This document shows positions 47,639 through 56,750 of a stretch of 64,000 nt of DNA, in pieces; the first letter of the stretch is position 1; the number at the start of each line of letters is the position of its first letter. The notes beneath the pieces are model-generated. The model did not search any database. It saw nothing but the letters and a program-made list of their open reading frames with translations, and was not told where the DNA came from. The DNA lies in the NCBI RefSeq assembly GCF_000092905.1, contig NC_014098.1:434001-498000 (forward strand), read 5' to 3'. Both the position numbers and the translations under genes were made by a program. Origin of the DNA: Kyrpidia tusciae DSM 2912. GTDB taxonomy: Bacteria > Bacillota > Bacilli > Kyrpidiales > Kyrpidiaceae.

Positions 47639-48886
47639 ATGGATTTTGTATACGCAATGACGAACGGCTTTTTTATCCTCCTTCAGGTGGTGGCGGCGGT
47701 GGTGGGCATGTACCAGGTCGCCCTGTCGTTGTTTGGACTGCGGCGCCGCCATAGGACGAAGGAGCATCCACCGACGAAATCGTTTGCTGTCCTCATCGCG
47801 GCACACAATGAGGAAAAGGTCATTGCTCCGCTCATTGAAAACTTGAAGCATCTGGACTATCCGAAGGAACTGTACGATGTCTTCGTGATTTGTGACAACT
47901 GTACAGACCGGACCGCCGACATTGCCCGGGAAGCCGGGGCAATCGCCTACGAGAGGTTCGAGCCGGAAAAACGTGGCAAGGGTTTTGCCATTGAGTGGAT
48001 GTTGGGACAGTTGTGGAAACGGCCCCGGGAGTACGATGCCGTCGTCATGTTTGACGCGGACAACCTCGTCTCGCCCAATTTCCTACAGGTCATGAATAAC
48101 AAGCTGTGCGAAGGGGCCAAGGTGGTACAGGGGTATTTGGATGTGAAAAACCCCTTCGATTCCTGGGTGAGTATTTCTTACGGATGTTCCTACTGGTACA
48201 CGAACCGCATGTGGCAGTTGGCGCGGTACAATCTTCATTTACCCAACGCTTTGGGTGGAACCGGGGTCTGTGTCGAGACCGCGCTATTAAAGGAGATCGG
48301 GTGGGGGGCGACGAGCCTGACCGAGGATCTCGAATTCGGAGTGCGCTGTGTGATGCGCGGGGTGTACCCGACCTGGGCGCATGATGCCCGGGTGTATGAC
48401 GAAAAACCACTGACGCTCAAAGCATCGATGCGCCAGCGGCTACGTTGGATGCAGGGTCATTTTGATTGTTTTCATCGGTATTTCTGGTCATTGTTGCGGG
48501 AGAGCCTGCGAAAACGCAGCTTGGCCATGTTTGATTCGGCGCTCTATCTGTTTCAACCCATGCGGATGTTGATCGTGCTCTTGACGACGGGGATGTTGTA
48601 TTTTCAAGTGTTCTCCCCGGGTTTCTTTGAACTCACGAACATCAGCACCCTCTTTCCGAACTGGTTTTGGGTCAGCATGAACATTTTCTTGTTCGGGCAG
48701 CTGCCCCTTGCCATGTTGTTGGAGAGAGTGCCCTTGAAGGCGTTGTTGGGCTTGGTGATTCTTCCCGCATTTACGTTGACCTGGTTTCCGGTGACGACAG
48801 CGGCTTTCTTTACTCGCAAGAATCGAGTGTGGGACCATACGCTACATACCCGGGCGATTCGCTTGGACGAGATCCGGAGCCGATGA
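47639..48886 (+). CDS. Processive family 2 glycosyltransferase (membrane polysaccharide synthase)
   Basis: A 415-residue protein with one N-terminal helix, a cytosolic GT2 domain and about four C-terminal helices. Catalytic motifs: 'VLIAAHNEEKVIAPLIENL', 'VMFDADNLV' (DxD), 'LTEDLEFGVRCV' (TED) and 'RQRLRWMQGHF' (QxxRW). The last two mark processive beta-glycosyltransferases such as hyaluronan or poly-N-acetylglucosamine synthases. ATG 47639 has AGAGAGGGAG upstream. No other exopolysaccharide genes are adjacent. A deacetylase lies far away at 62626, so no pathway link is claimed. The sugar is unknown. Confidence 0.9.
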   Translation: MDFVYAMTNGFFILLQVVAAVVGMYQVALSLFGLRRRHRTKEHPPTKSFAVLIAAHNEEKVIAPLIENLKHLDYPKELYDVFVICDNCTDRTADIAREAGAIAYERFEPEKRGKGFAIEWMLGQLWKRPREYDAVVMFDADNLVSPNFLQVMNNKLCEGAKVVQGYLDVKNPFDSWVSISYGCSYWYTNRMWQLARYNLHLPNALGGTGVCVETALLKEIGWGATSLTEDLEFGVRCVMRGVYPTWAHDARVYDEKPLTLKASMRQRLRWMQGHFDCFHRYFWSLLRESLRKRSLAMFDSALYLFQPMRMLIVLLTTGMLYFQVFSPGFFELTNISTLFPNWFWVSMNIFLFGQLPLAMLLERVPLKALLGLVILPAFTLTWFPVTTAAFFTRKNRVWDHTLHTRAIRLDEIRSR

Positions 48887-48895
48887 GATTCTTTT

Positions 48896-48921
48896 GACGG
48901 CCCGCCCCGGCGCGGGCCGTC
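48896..48921. other. Perfect stem-loop without T-run
   Basis: GACGGCCCGC (48896-48905) and GCGGGCCGTC (48912-48921) form ten perfect pairs around a six-base loop. No T-run follows on either strand, so it may stabilise or weakly terminate the convergent transcripts. Confidence 0.45.
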
Positions 48922-48973
48922 GGTGTCGTTCCGGCAGGGGGTAACGTCGCTGTGGCGAGTTGGACGGGATGTG

Positions 48974-49312
48974 CTAGACGGTTTTTCCAGATGCTTTTTC
49001 CCGGGCCAAGAGGAGAGCGATGGCGGTTCGTCCGCGAATCCCGGGATGCCAGCCGACGGCCGCTGCGGCGTCGGTTACTTGTTCTAAAGGAGCTGCCAGA
49101 AGCTCTTCCAGGGTTCTGACGCCAACCGCCCGTCCGGCGATGATCTCCCGGTTTCGGAGGCGGGTGTTGAGCAGGGATACGTCCAGTGCACCGCACATGA
49201 TGTATCCCGTAGCGGTGGCGACGGCGAGAAGATTCGTCTTTGGGAGGGCGATCTGGACAGCGATGGCGGTTCCTTCATCGAAGGTCAAAGGCTCCACACG
49301 GATCACGCTCAT
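48974..49312 (-). CDS. yunC: YunC family protein (DUF1805)
   Basis: A 112-residue protein matching Bacillus YunC: '[28 protein letters not shown]' and '[21 protein letters not shown]' are the conserved blocks. The function is not established. ATG 49312 has GGGGGAGG upstream. It is a single gene, convergent with the glycosyltransferase and divergent from the M42 peptidase. Confidence 0.9.
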   Translation of the reverse strand: MSVIRVEPLTFDEGTAIAVQIALPKTNLLAVATATGYIMCGALDVSLLNTRLRNREIIAGRAVGVRTLEELLAAPLEQVTDAAAAVGWHPGIRGRTAIALLLAREKASGKTV

Positions 49313-49486
49313 GCCTCCCCCGTTGGGATATTTCCCACCGAACCATTCTATGGCCGGTCGACACCTTGCGGTGACGGCGGAAGGCTAAACTCCCGGTTTG
49401 AGATGAGATTTCCAGGCGGAGGAATGTGCACAGCTGGTCATGGATTGGTGGAGAGATCTGGGGAATGGAATGGAGGAGAGAGTGCT

Positions 49487-50560
49487 ATGGATGCTTCACT
49501 GGAGTTGTTGAGGGAGTTAACGGAAGCCCCCGGCGCCCCGGGAGCCGAGGGGCCTGTACGGGAATTGATGAGGAAGCATCTCGAGGGGCTGACCGACGAA
49601 GTTTCGCAGGATGGCCTTGGCAGCATTGTCGGCAAGAAGGTTGGGGATCCTGCGGGTCCCAAGGTCATGGTCATGGGGCATATGGATGAAGTGGCTTTTT
49701 TGGTCACCCATATCACCCCGGAGGGTTTTTTGCGTTTTGAGACCTTGGGCGGTTGGTGGGAGCAGGTGATGTTGGCCCAGCGGGTGCGGGTCCTCGGGCG
49801 AAAAGGGGAGATCATCGGTGTGATCGGTTCCAAACCTCCCCATGTTCTCCCGAAGGAAGAGCGGGACAAGGTGGTTCGGAAGAAGGACATGTTTATTGAC
49901 ATTGGCGCCGGGAGCCGGGAAGAGGCGATGGAGTTGGGCGTGCGACCCGGCGATCCGGTGGTGCCGATTTGTCCGTTCACCGTCCTGTCGGGAGGCAAAT
50001 TTATCATGGCGAAGGCGATCGACAATCGCTCGGGTTGCGCGGCGGTGATCGACGTCCTGCGCCGATTGAAAGATACCGACCATCCCAACGTCGTGTATGC
50101 CGGGGCCACGGTGCAGGAAGAAGTGGGTTTGCGGGGCGCGCAAACGGCGGCTCAATGGATTCAGCCCGATGTGTTTATCGCCGTGGATGTGGGCATCGCC
50201 GGAGACACCCCCGGCTTGTCGGAGCGCGAGGCGCTCGGCAAGTGCGGTCAAGGGCCGCTCGTCCTTCTCTACGACGCCACGTTGGTACCGAACGGTCCGC
50301 TCCGGGATCTGGTCATCGATACGGCGGAAGAATTGGGGATCCCGTACCAGTTTGACGCCATGGCCGGGGGAGGAACCGATGCGGGCCGGGCTCATCTGGC
50401 AGGGCGGGGGATCCCCTCTATCGTGATCGGATTTCCGACTCGGTACATTCACAGTCACGCGGCTCTGCTGCACCGGGATGATTATGACCGAGCGGTACGG
50501 TTGCTGACTGAGGTGGTGAGGCGGCTGGACCGGGAAACGGTGGACCGCCTGATGCAGTAG
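49487..50560 (+). CDS. M42 family metallo-aminopeptidase
   Basis: A 357-residue M42 peptidase. The metal and catalytic residues are in '[17 protein letters not shown]', '[17 protein letters not shown]', '[14 protein letters not shown]', '[10 protein letters not shown]' and '[14 protein letters not shown]'. M42 enzymes are cytosolic tetrahedral aminopeptidases that trim short peptides; the family also holds proteins once called endoglucanases (YsdC). ATG 49487 with GGAGGAGAG is the best start; an upstream frame extension has none. Confidence 0.92.
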   Translation: MDASLELLRELTEAPGAPGAEGPVRELMRKHLEGLTDEVSQDGLGSIVGKKVGDPAGPKVMVMGHMDEVAFLVTHITPEGFLRFETLGGWWEQVMLAQRVRVLGRKGEIIGVIGSKPPHVLPKEERDKVVRKKDMFIDIGAGSREEAMELGVRPGDPVVPICPFTVLSGGKFIMAKAIDNRSGCAAVIDVLRRLKDTDHPNVVYAGATVQEEVGLRGAQTAAQWIQPDVFIAVDVGIAGDTPGLSEREALGKCGQGPLVLLYDATLVPNGPLRDLVIDTAEELGIPYQFDAMAGGGTDAGRAHLAGRGIPSIVIGFPTRYIHSHAALLHRDDYDRAVRLLTEVVRRLDRETVDRLMQ

Positions 50561-50631
50561 CTCCACGAATACCGGCGATTCGCCCGGAAAAGTGTGAAAG
50601 TGGCCCCGGGGAAGGGAAATTGGGCGGGCAG

Positions 50632-50889
50632 TTACTCTTTCACCTGGTCCCGTTGGATCTTGTCGATGACTATCTGAAGGGCCAGGGCTGCATCGGGGAC
50701 CACCGGGCTGCCGTAAACGATGATTTTATCGGTGGCCCGGGGCGTGCCCATGGCGTAATACTCACCTTCCATCGTCTCGAATAGTTCGATATCGTAATCT
50801 TGCTGTTCCATCTGAAGAGTGAATGTTTCCTTGCGCAACAAGCGCGCATCGGGTGGGAGTTCTACGGAAGTCCAACTACCGGGGTTCAC
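50632..50889 (-). CDS. Small protein of unknown function
   Basis: An 85-residue acidic protein I do not recognise. It starts at GTG 50889 ('NPGSWTSVELPPDARLLRKETF'), nine bases after AAAGGAG; the frame continues to 51015 but would overlap the divergent gene. It shows alternating strand-like stretches ('YDIELFETMEGEYYAMGTP', 'DKIIVYGSPVV') and a C-terminal helix. No signal or membrane segment is seen. It is convergent with the M42 gene. Confidence 0.6.
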   Translation of the reverse strand: MNPGSWTSVELPPDARLLRKETFTLQMEQQDYDIELFETMEGEYYAMGTPRATDKIIVYGSPVVPDAALALQIVIDKIQRDQVKE

Positions 50890-50990
50890 ACCATTCGCTC
50901 CTTTCTTTCCAGCGGGTTCTATGACTATTGTACCGATTGTGACGCCCCGGCGCCAGGGAGGTCGGGGCGTCCGCCAAAGGGGGAAAGTCA

Positions 50991-52160
50991 ATGGTGCAGC
51001 CGCTCGTTTTGCCATTTATACACGCAGAGTGGTTTGAGACACCGGCTGTGGTGGTCCACCGCCCTACCCTTGATCGCAACATTGCCCGAATGGCCGCTTT
51101 GGCTGCCGACGCCAAGGTGGCGCTGCGGCCGCACGTCAAGGCCCATAAAACGGTGGAAATTGCCCGCCGACAGCGGATGGCGGGGACCCAGGGCATCACC
51201 GTGGCGAAACTGGGCGAGGCAGAAGTGTTCGCCGAGGCGGGGTTTCGGGATATCACCGTGGCCTATCCGGTGATATCGGCGGTGAAACGGGATCGGTTGG
51301 CCGCTCTGGCCGCCCGGGCTCGGGTTACGACGGTTGCAGATGATCTGGAACAAGTGGACCTCCTGGCCCGAATGGCCGAGGAACGGGCGGTGACGGTGGG
51401 GTTGTGGCTGAAGGTCGACACCGGGCTGTACCGCTGTGGCATTCCGACGGCCGAGGAGGACCGTGCTGCCGCTGTCGTCTCAAGGATCCTTTTGTGGGAA
51501 AAGCGCTGGCGGGAAGAGCCGGGGGGAGGGGTGTATTTTGCCGGTCTGTTGACCCACGCCGGCCACGCGTACGGGGCCGAGTCGAAGGAGGAGGTCGAGG
51601 CCATCGCCGAGAGCGAAGGCGAGCAGTTGGCGGCCTTAAAAAAAGCGCTGCAGATGAGGGGCCTGCCCACCCCGGCCCTCAGCGCGGGCTCCACACCGAC
51701 GGCCGCCCGCGTATCCAAAGTCCCCGGGATTAGCGAGATTCGACCGGGCAACTATGTGTTTAATGACCGAACCCAGGTCCGCCTGGGTGTGGCTAATCCG
51801 GAGGACTGTTCCCTTCGGGTGGTGGCCCGGGTGGTGAGTCGGCCGACCCCAGACCGATGTGTCATCGATGCTGGGTCCAAGACGCTCGCTCTGGATCAGG
51901 GAGCCCACGGTTCTTCCGGGCTCGAGGGGTTCGGGGTTGTTTGTGGAAAGGAAGGGCTCAGGGTGACTCGGTTATCCGAGGAACACGGGGTAATCGAAAG
52001 GCCGAATTCTCGTGTTGAACTTCCTCGGGTCGGACAGGTGGTGGAGCTCATCCCCAATCACGCTTGTCCGGTGGTGAACCTCACCCGGCGATTGGGGGTT
52101 GTGGGAGAAGCGGGGTGGGAAGGGTGGTGGTCGGTGGACGCCCAGGGGCGGGTGGAATGA
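50991..52160 (+). CDS. D-threonine aldolase / D-serine dehydratase-like PLP enzyme
   Basis: A 389-residue alanine-racemase-fold protein. The PLP Lys is in 'LRPHVKAHKTVEIAR' (Lys50), 'LKVDTGLYRCGI' is in the barrel, and the C-terminal metal site His-Cys is 'LIPNHACPVVNL'. This combination is typical of D-threonine aldolases and DSD1-type D-serine dehydratases, which use PLP and a divalent metal. ATG 50991 has GGGGGAAAG upstream. It is divergent from the small 85-residue gene. Which D-hydroxy-amino acid it uses is unknown. Confidence 0.9.
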   Translation: MVQPLVLPFIHAEWFETPAVVVHRPTLDRNIARMAALAADAKVALRPHVKAHKTVEIARRQRMAGTQGITVAKLGEAEVFAEAGFRDITVAYPVISAVKRDRLAALAARARVTTVADDLEQVDLLARMAEERAVTVGLWLKVDTGLYRCGIPTAEEDRAAAVVSRILLWEKRWREEPGGGVYFAGLLTHAGHAYGAESKEEVEAIAESEGEQLAALKKALQMRGLPTPALSAGSTPTAARVSKVPGISEIRPGNYVFNDRTQVRLGVANPEDCSLRVVARVVSRPTPDRCVIDAGSKTLALDQGAHGSSGLEGFGVVCGKEGLRVTRLSEEHGVIERPNSRVELPRVGQVVELIPNHACPVVNLTRRLGVVGEAGWEGWWSVDAQGRVE

Positions 52161-52268
52161 TCGGGATGAGGAACAAAATCCCTGCTCCCATCGTCTTATA
52201 GACTGGATGGACCCGGAAGAGCCCATAACCAGGGCCCTCGGGTGTCCGGGAAGAAGGGAGTGGGGAAG

Positions 52269-52433
52269 ATGTCTTTGGCGGTTTTACCTCGCGGTCGCTC
52301 GCCCAGGCTCAAAACTCCATGCCCACATTGCCACAGTGAGCGGACCCGCTTGGTTCGAATGCTGGTTCAACAGCGTCACGAAAAGTGGATCTGCCTGCGG
52401 TGCCGGGAGCAGTTTGAAGTTCGGGGGCGCTAG
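52269..52433 (+). CDS. Small zinc-ribbon protein
   Basis: A 54-residue basic protein with CPHC and CLRC knuckles 27 residues apart (Cys pairs in 'TPCPHCHSER' and 'WICLRCREQF'), which can hold one zinc. It may bind nucleic acid or act as an adaptor. ATG 52269 with GAAGGGAG upstream is the likely start; a frame to GTG 52242 is possible. It follows the PLP enzyme by about 110 bases on the same strand. No family was recognised. Confidence 0.55.
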   Translation: MSLAVLPRGRSPRLKTPCPHCHSERTRLVRMLVQQRHEKWICLRCREQFEVRGR

Positions 52434-52563
52434 CTGATATCTTTCGGCGAGGGACAATATCTGGGGACACGATACATAATCCGGCGATCCGCCCCAGAAC
52501 AAAGGCTGATTCGAGCAGACCGCTTAATCATAGAAAGGACACACCGTTTTTATGGAAGTGAAA

Positions 52564-52590
52564 GGCCCGGGATATGCCCCGGGCCTTTTC
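52564..52590. terminator. Probable bidirectional terminator
   Basis: GGCCCGGG (52564-52571) pairs perfectly with CCCGGGCC (52578-52585) around a six-base loop. TTTT follows on the plus strand and TTT on the minus strand. It can end both the plus-strand zinc-ribbon transcript and the korAB operon. The rest of the 52434-52690 gap shows nothing else. Confidence 0.7.
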
Positions 52591-52690
52591 CTTGTGCGCC
52601 CTGTATTCCTTGTACCTCCGCCCTGTGTTCGTGTCGGCTTTCCGCTCCCGGCGGGAAAGCGGCGACCCTGCGAAACCCAAGCCTCGTCTC

Positions 52691-53554
52691 TCAGGCGAAC
52701 TCTGCGACCAATTCGCGAAACACATCGGGATCCATCTGTAGATTGTGCCGCGCCACGGGCTCGGCTTGGAAACCGGGGATCAACTCCTCATAGGAGGGCC
52801 GCTCCTCCCTGTAGATCAATCCGGTACACAGCCCGCCGGTTTCCAATACTTTCTGCATCGCCCGGCTGCGATCCGTCGGGTCGTAGGTCGGGTCGTTCTC
52901 CAGGTTGACGATGTGTTGCTTAAACCAGTCGTAGGTGTTGATCTTATTGAAGGTGACGCAAGGACTAAATACATTCACCAAAGAGAAGCCTTTGTGTTGA
53001 ATCGCCAATTCCACCAGCCGAGTCAATTGGTTGATGTCGCTGGAAAACCCCTGAGCCGCGAATCCGATGCCAGCCCCCAGGGCGAGTTCGATGGGCCGGA
53101 CGGCGTGCTCGATATTGCCGGTTGGGGTGGTCTTGGTTTTAAATCCGTGACCGCTTGTGGGCGAAGTCTGCCCCTTGGTCAGGCCGTAAATCTGGTTGTC
53201 CATGGTTACGTAGGTGATATCCAGATTGCGGCGAACAGCGTGGATAAAATGTCCCAGACCGATTCCGAACCCGTCTCCATCCCCGCCTGCGGCGATGACG
53301 GTCAAATCCCGGTTGGCGAGTTTTAGTCCCTGGGCCAAAGGCAATGCCCGACCATGAACCCCGTGGAATCCGTAGGTGTTGATGTAACCGGAAATTCGCC
53401 CGGAGCAGCCGATCCCGGATACCACCGCCACCTGTTCCGGCTCCACACCGAGGTTGGCCAGGGCCCGTTGAATCGCAGCCTGCACGGAAAAATCGCCGCA
53501 GCCCGGGCACCAGTTCGGCCGGACGTTGTTTCGAAACTCTTTGACCGTCGCCAT
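52691..53554 (-). CDS. korB: 2-oxoacid:ferredoxin oxidoreductase, beta subunit
   Basis: A 287-residue TPP-binding subunit. 'NWCPGCGDFSVQAAIQRAL' has a cluster-type CxxC, 'AAGGDGDGFGIGLGHF' is the TPP/Mg motif, and 'VTMDNQIYGLTKGQTSPTS' follows. With the alpha-gamma subunit it oxidises a 2-oxoacid, probably 2-oxoglutarate, to the acyl-CoA with reduction of ferredoxin. ATG 53554 lies directly after the korA stop; its frame could start at GTG 53566, but that has no spaced ribosome site. The ferredoxin at 22078 is a possible partner. Confidence 0.94.
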   Translation of the reverse strand: MATVKEFRNNVRPNWCPGCGDFSVQAAIQRALANLGVEPEQVAVVSGIGCSGRISGYINTYGFHGVHGRALPLAQGLKLANRDLTVIAAGGDGDGFGIGLGHFIHAVRRNLDITYVTMDNQIYGLTKGQTSPTSGHGFKTKTTPTGNIEHAVRPIELALGAGIGFAAQGFSSDINQLTRLVELAIQHKGFSLVNVFSPCVTFNKINTYDWFKQHIVNLENDPTYDPTDRSRAMQKVLETGGLCTGLIYREERPSYEELIPGFQAEPVARHNLQMDPDVFRELVAEFA

Positions 53555-53556
53555 CG

Positions 53557-55287
53557 TTACATCCACTCCTTCAACTGTCGGTACAACTCACCGGGCAAGA
53601 ACGGATTGCCATCGAACTTTTTCACAGACACCGTCGGCGTCGTGACGCCGAAAAACCGCATCAAGTGGGCGAGTTCCCCTGTGGCGTTGTTCTCCACCAC
53701 GATCACCTTTTTTGCCCTTTCGGTGTACGCCGATAGGGCCCGGGTCGGGAAAGGGGCCAGCACCTTCACATGGACGTGGCCGATTCGGTACCCGTCTGCG
53801 GTGAGGCGTTCCGCCGCTTCTTCAATCGGCCCCCGGGTGGACCCGATACCGATCACCAGGGTGTCGTAGTGTTCATCACCGGAGAAGGTCAGGCTGCCGT
53901 CCAGCTCCACATTCTCGAGCTTGCGCAGGCGCTTTTCCATCATCTTGGCGCGGTTTGCACTTCCTTCGTCCGGTCGGCCGACCTCGTTGTGTTCCACGCC
54001 GGTCACGTGATGGATTCCGCCTTTGACGCCGGGGATGACCCTGGGAGAGATGCCGTCCGGTGTAAGGGCATAGCGCTTGAACAACGATCCGCTCTGCATG
54101 GAAGGATCGACTTCGGTAATCAGTTTGCCGCGATCGATCTCGATGGTCTCCGGATGCAGCGGCTCCACCGTCTGTTTCGCCAAGGACAGGGCCAGGTCGG
54201 TGATGAGAATGACCGGGCACTGATACCGCTCCGCCAGATTAAACGCCCGGGCCGCTTCATAGAAGCATTCCTCGGCTGTGCTCGGAGCCAACACGATCTT
54301 GGGAATCTCGCCGTGATTGCCAAACAGGACGGCGTACAGATCGCTCTGCTCGTGTTTGGTCGGAAGCCCTGTCGACGGGCCACCCCGTTGGGTGTCCACG
54401 ATCACCACCGGCGTCTCCGTCATGCCGGCCAAGCCGATCGCTTCCATCATGAGAGACAGGCCGGGGCCGGAAGTGGCGGTTATCGCCCGGGCTCCGCCGT
54501 AGGCGGCGCCGATGATCATGTTGATCGCTGCGATCTCGTCTTCGGTCTGCACCACCACGCCCCCGACTTTGGGCATTTTTTTAATAAGATATTCCATGAT
54601 GTCCGATGCCGGGGTGATGGGATAGGCTGCCATCACCCGACATCCGCCGGCCAGAGCGCCGAGAGCCACGGCGTCATTCCCCATCATAAACAGGTGGGAA
54701 CCCTTGCCCGCCGGGGGTTGCAGCTTCATGTGGGTCCCATCTTTGAGCTGTTCCTTCATGAACTGATAGCCTTGGCGGATGGCTTCCATGTTTTGGTCGA
54801 CGATTTTCTGGCCCTTCCGGGCAAAGGTGTCGTGAATCACCCCGGAGAAAATATCCACCGGGAGGTCGAGGAGGTACACGGAGGCGCCGAGGGCCACCAT
54901 ATTTTTCATGATGCTCGATCCGGCCGTCTCGGCGAGCTTCGTGAACGGGACGACGTAGAGCTCGGCCTTTACACCCTCCGGCAAGGCGGGATGAAACTTC
55001 TCGTCCGCGATGACCACCGCTCCAGGTCGGAGTTCTTTTGCGTTAAAATCGATCGACTCCTGATCGAAGGCGATGAGGATGTCTAGAAAATCGGCGCTGG
55101 CCAAGCGGCGCTTTGTGGAGACCCGAACTTTATAGTTCGTATGTCCACCCTTGATGCGCGAGGAAAAATGTCTGTACCCGTAGATGTAATACCCCTGCCG
55201 ATTCAGGGCCGTGGCGAAGGTTTCGCCGGTACTGTCGATCCCTTCCCCCTGCTGTCCTCCGACCTTCCACGACAATTCCTCCAACAT
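53557..55287 (-). CDS. korA: 2-oxoacid:ferredoxin oxidoreductase, fused gamma-alpha subunit
   Basis: A 576-residue fusion. The gamma domain comes first ('GGQQGEGIDSTGETFATALNRQGYYIYG', 'HFSSRIKGGHTNYKVRV'), then the alpha domain ('GNDAVALGALAGGCRVMAAYPITPASDIMEYL', 'TATSGPGLSLMMEAIGLAG', 'DTQRGGPSTGLPTKHEQSDLY'). This gamma-alpha plus beta plan is that of the two-subunit Kor enzymes, used in aerobes and anaerobes. ATG 55287 has AGAGGAG upstream. It is followed by korB within the same operon and preceded by a GntR gene on the same strand. Confidence 0.94.
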   Translation of the reverse strand: MLEELSWKVGGQQGEGIDSTGETFATALNRQGYYIYGYRHFSSRIKGGHTNYKVRVSTKRRLASADFLDILIAFDQESIDFNAKELRPGAVVIADEKFHPALPEGVKAELYVVPFTKLAETAGSSIMKNMVALGASVYLLDLPVDIFSGVIHDTFARKGQKIVDQNMEAIRQGYQFMKEQLKDGTHMKLQPPAGKGSHLFMMGNDAVALGALAGGCRVMAAYPITPASDIMEYLIKKMPKVGGVVVQTEDEIAAINMIIGAAYGGARAITATSGPGLSLMMEAIGLAGMTETPVVIVDTQRGGPSTGLPTKHEQSDLYAVLFGNHGEIPKIVLAPSTAEECFYEAARAFNLAERYQCPVILITDLALSLAKQTVEPLHPETIEIDRGKLITEVDPSMQSGSLFKRYALTPDGISPRVIPGVKGGIHHVTGVEHNEVGRPDEGSANRAKMMEKRLRKLENVELDGSLTFSGDEHYDTLVIGIGSTRGPIEEAAERLTADGYRIGHVHVKVLAPFPTRALSAYTERAKKVIVVENNATGELAHLMRFFGVTTPTVSVKKFDGNPFLPGELYRQLKEWM

Positions 55288-55392
55288 ACTTTGAGTCACT
55301 CCTCTAGTCGTCTTGAAAACATCTGGGAACCGCTCCAGCCGCCCTCAGCCACAATATAACCGAAACCTGGTATCTTTACGCGATGCGCGTTC

Positions 55393-56355
55393 TCACCCCC
55401 GGCGCACGTCAATGAGTGCCGCGCGCAACAAGTTAATGGATGCCACATCGGGTTGATAGATGAATTCGATGACCTCCTGGCGCCGGCGACAGAGTCGTTC
55501 CACCTCGCGCCGCCGTCCCGGGGAGACGATGACACTGTCCATCTCTTCGACGAACCATGCGAGTTCCTCGGGATCCGACGTGGTGGTCACCGACAGGTCC
55601 AGACCGTCCAGGCCGGCATTTTTCAACGCCAGCTGCACTTTTCCCGCGAAGTTTTCCGAACGGCACACAAGGCCGATCCGCCGACCGGCGGGAATGCGGG
55701 CGATGCGAACAATGGTGTCCATCTGCGGTTCTAAGGAGATGGCCAGCACATTGCGTTTCGGTCCCAACAACTCCTTGACCTCATCGTAATGAAAAAATGT
55801 CGTGATCACGAGGTCTGCGGAGGTCACCTTGGGGAGGTGCACTTCGACATTCTGCCGGAGTTCATCGAGGACGACGGGTGTGATGGACACCCCCGAACGG
55901 AACTGAATCCGACGGGCAAAATAATCCACTTGCTCACGGTTACACTCGATAAAGGTCACCTGGATGAGGGTGAGCAACTCCCGCTTCTGCCTGGCCCGCA
56001 CCGCCGTCAGTTCGGCGAACTCTTCAATCGAGAAACCGAGCTGCAGACCTTCTTCCATCGCCACGTCGATGATCTTCATTAAAAGGTCTTTGCGGTTCTC
56101 AATGCGGACGGCGTCGTCTCGATCACACACAAAGGTTCCCCGTCCCTGAATGGACGTGAGAACCCCTTCGGCTTCAAGCTCTTGATAGGCTTGGCTTACG
56201 GTGTTGCGGCTCACCTGGAGACGTTCGGACAGTTCTCGTTCCGTCGGAAGTTTGTCGCCCGTCTTCCAATGTCCGTTCCGGATCTGTGCGAGGACGGCCT
56301 CCTTGACCTGTATGTACAAGGGGATGCCGTTCTTGCGGACGATGGGAAAGGACAT
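55393..56355 (-). CDS. GntR family regulator with Rossmann-like effector domain
   Basis: A 320-residue regulator. The GntR winged helix is at residues about 8-75 ('PLYIQVKEAVLAQIRNGHWKTGDKLPTE', 'LSERLQVSRNTVSQAYQELEAEGVL'). The C-terminal part is a long alpha/beta domain, with 'ADLVITTFFHYDEVKELL' and 'RRIGLVCRSENFAGKVQLAL', unlike the usual UTRA, FCD or aminotransferase partners. It lies 105 bases upstream of korA on the same strand, so korAB is a likely target. ATG 56355 has GGGAGGTGAG upstream. A palindrome at 56398 may be its own operator. Confidence 0.85.
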   Translation of the reverse strand: MSFPIVRKNGIPLYIQVKEAVLAQIRNGHWKTGDKLPTERELSERLQVSRNTVSQAYQELEAEGVLTSIQGRGTFVCDRDDAVRIENRKDLLMKIIDVAMEEGLQLGFSIEEFAELTAVRARQKRELLTLIQVTFIECNREQVDYFARRIQFRSGVSITPVVLDELRQNVEVHLPKVTSADLVITTFFHYDEVKELLGPKRNVLAISLEPQMDTIVRIARIPAGRRIGLVCRSENFAGKVQLALKNAGLDGLDLSVTTTSDPEELAWFVEEMDSVIVSPGRRREVERLCRRRQEVIEFIYQPDVASINLLRAALIDVRRG

Positions 56356-56397
56356 CTAGGGCTCACCTCCCGGTTGTGGTGAGGGCGACTGTGGCTC

Positions 56398-56413
56398 AAT
56401 GGATTGATCCATT
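56398..56413. promoter_or_regulatory. Palindrome before the GntR gene, candidate operator
   Basis: AATGGAT-TG-ATCCATT is a perfect seven-base inverted repeat with a two-base centre. It lies about 43 bases before the GntR start and about 22 bases downstream of a -10 TATAAT on the minus strand (56440-56435), consistent with autoregulation. Confidence 0.5.
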
Positions 56414-56538
56414 AACCTTTTTCAATGCAGCCCTATTATACTCCAACGGTCAAGAGAAAGGGAAGGACTCTTGAAGATTTCGTGAACAACCTGTAGACGA
56501 TAACCTTCGTCCCTTCGTCGGCACCGGGAACGCTGTTC

Positions 56539-56553
56539 GAGCCTTTTTCGATG
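56539..56553 (+). repeat. IS left terminal inverted repeat
   Basis: GAGCCTTTTTCGATG, perfectly complementary to 58220-58234. The CTGTTC copy just outside is the left target duplication. Confidence 0.85.
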
Positions 56554-56750
56554 CCGAAAAGGCCAGGAGGGATAAGGGGTAAGGAGCAGGGACCAGAAAA
56601 CTTTCCCCCAAAGAGGGCCAGGAAAGACAGGGGTTTTGAATGGGGGGAGGGATAGATTCGGACAAATTCACCCCAGTCCAATAAGACAGGTGAGTCCTCT
56701 TTTGTTAGAATAGTGGTTAGACAAATGATCCAACAAGGAGGACTCACCCT

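Noticed and set aside
53770-55086. A plus-strand open frame of about 440 codons opposite korA
   Set aside because: Antisense to a certain enzyme gene, His/Asp-rich composition typical of shadow frames, no ribosome site.
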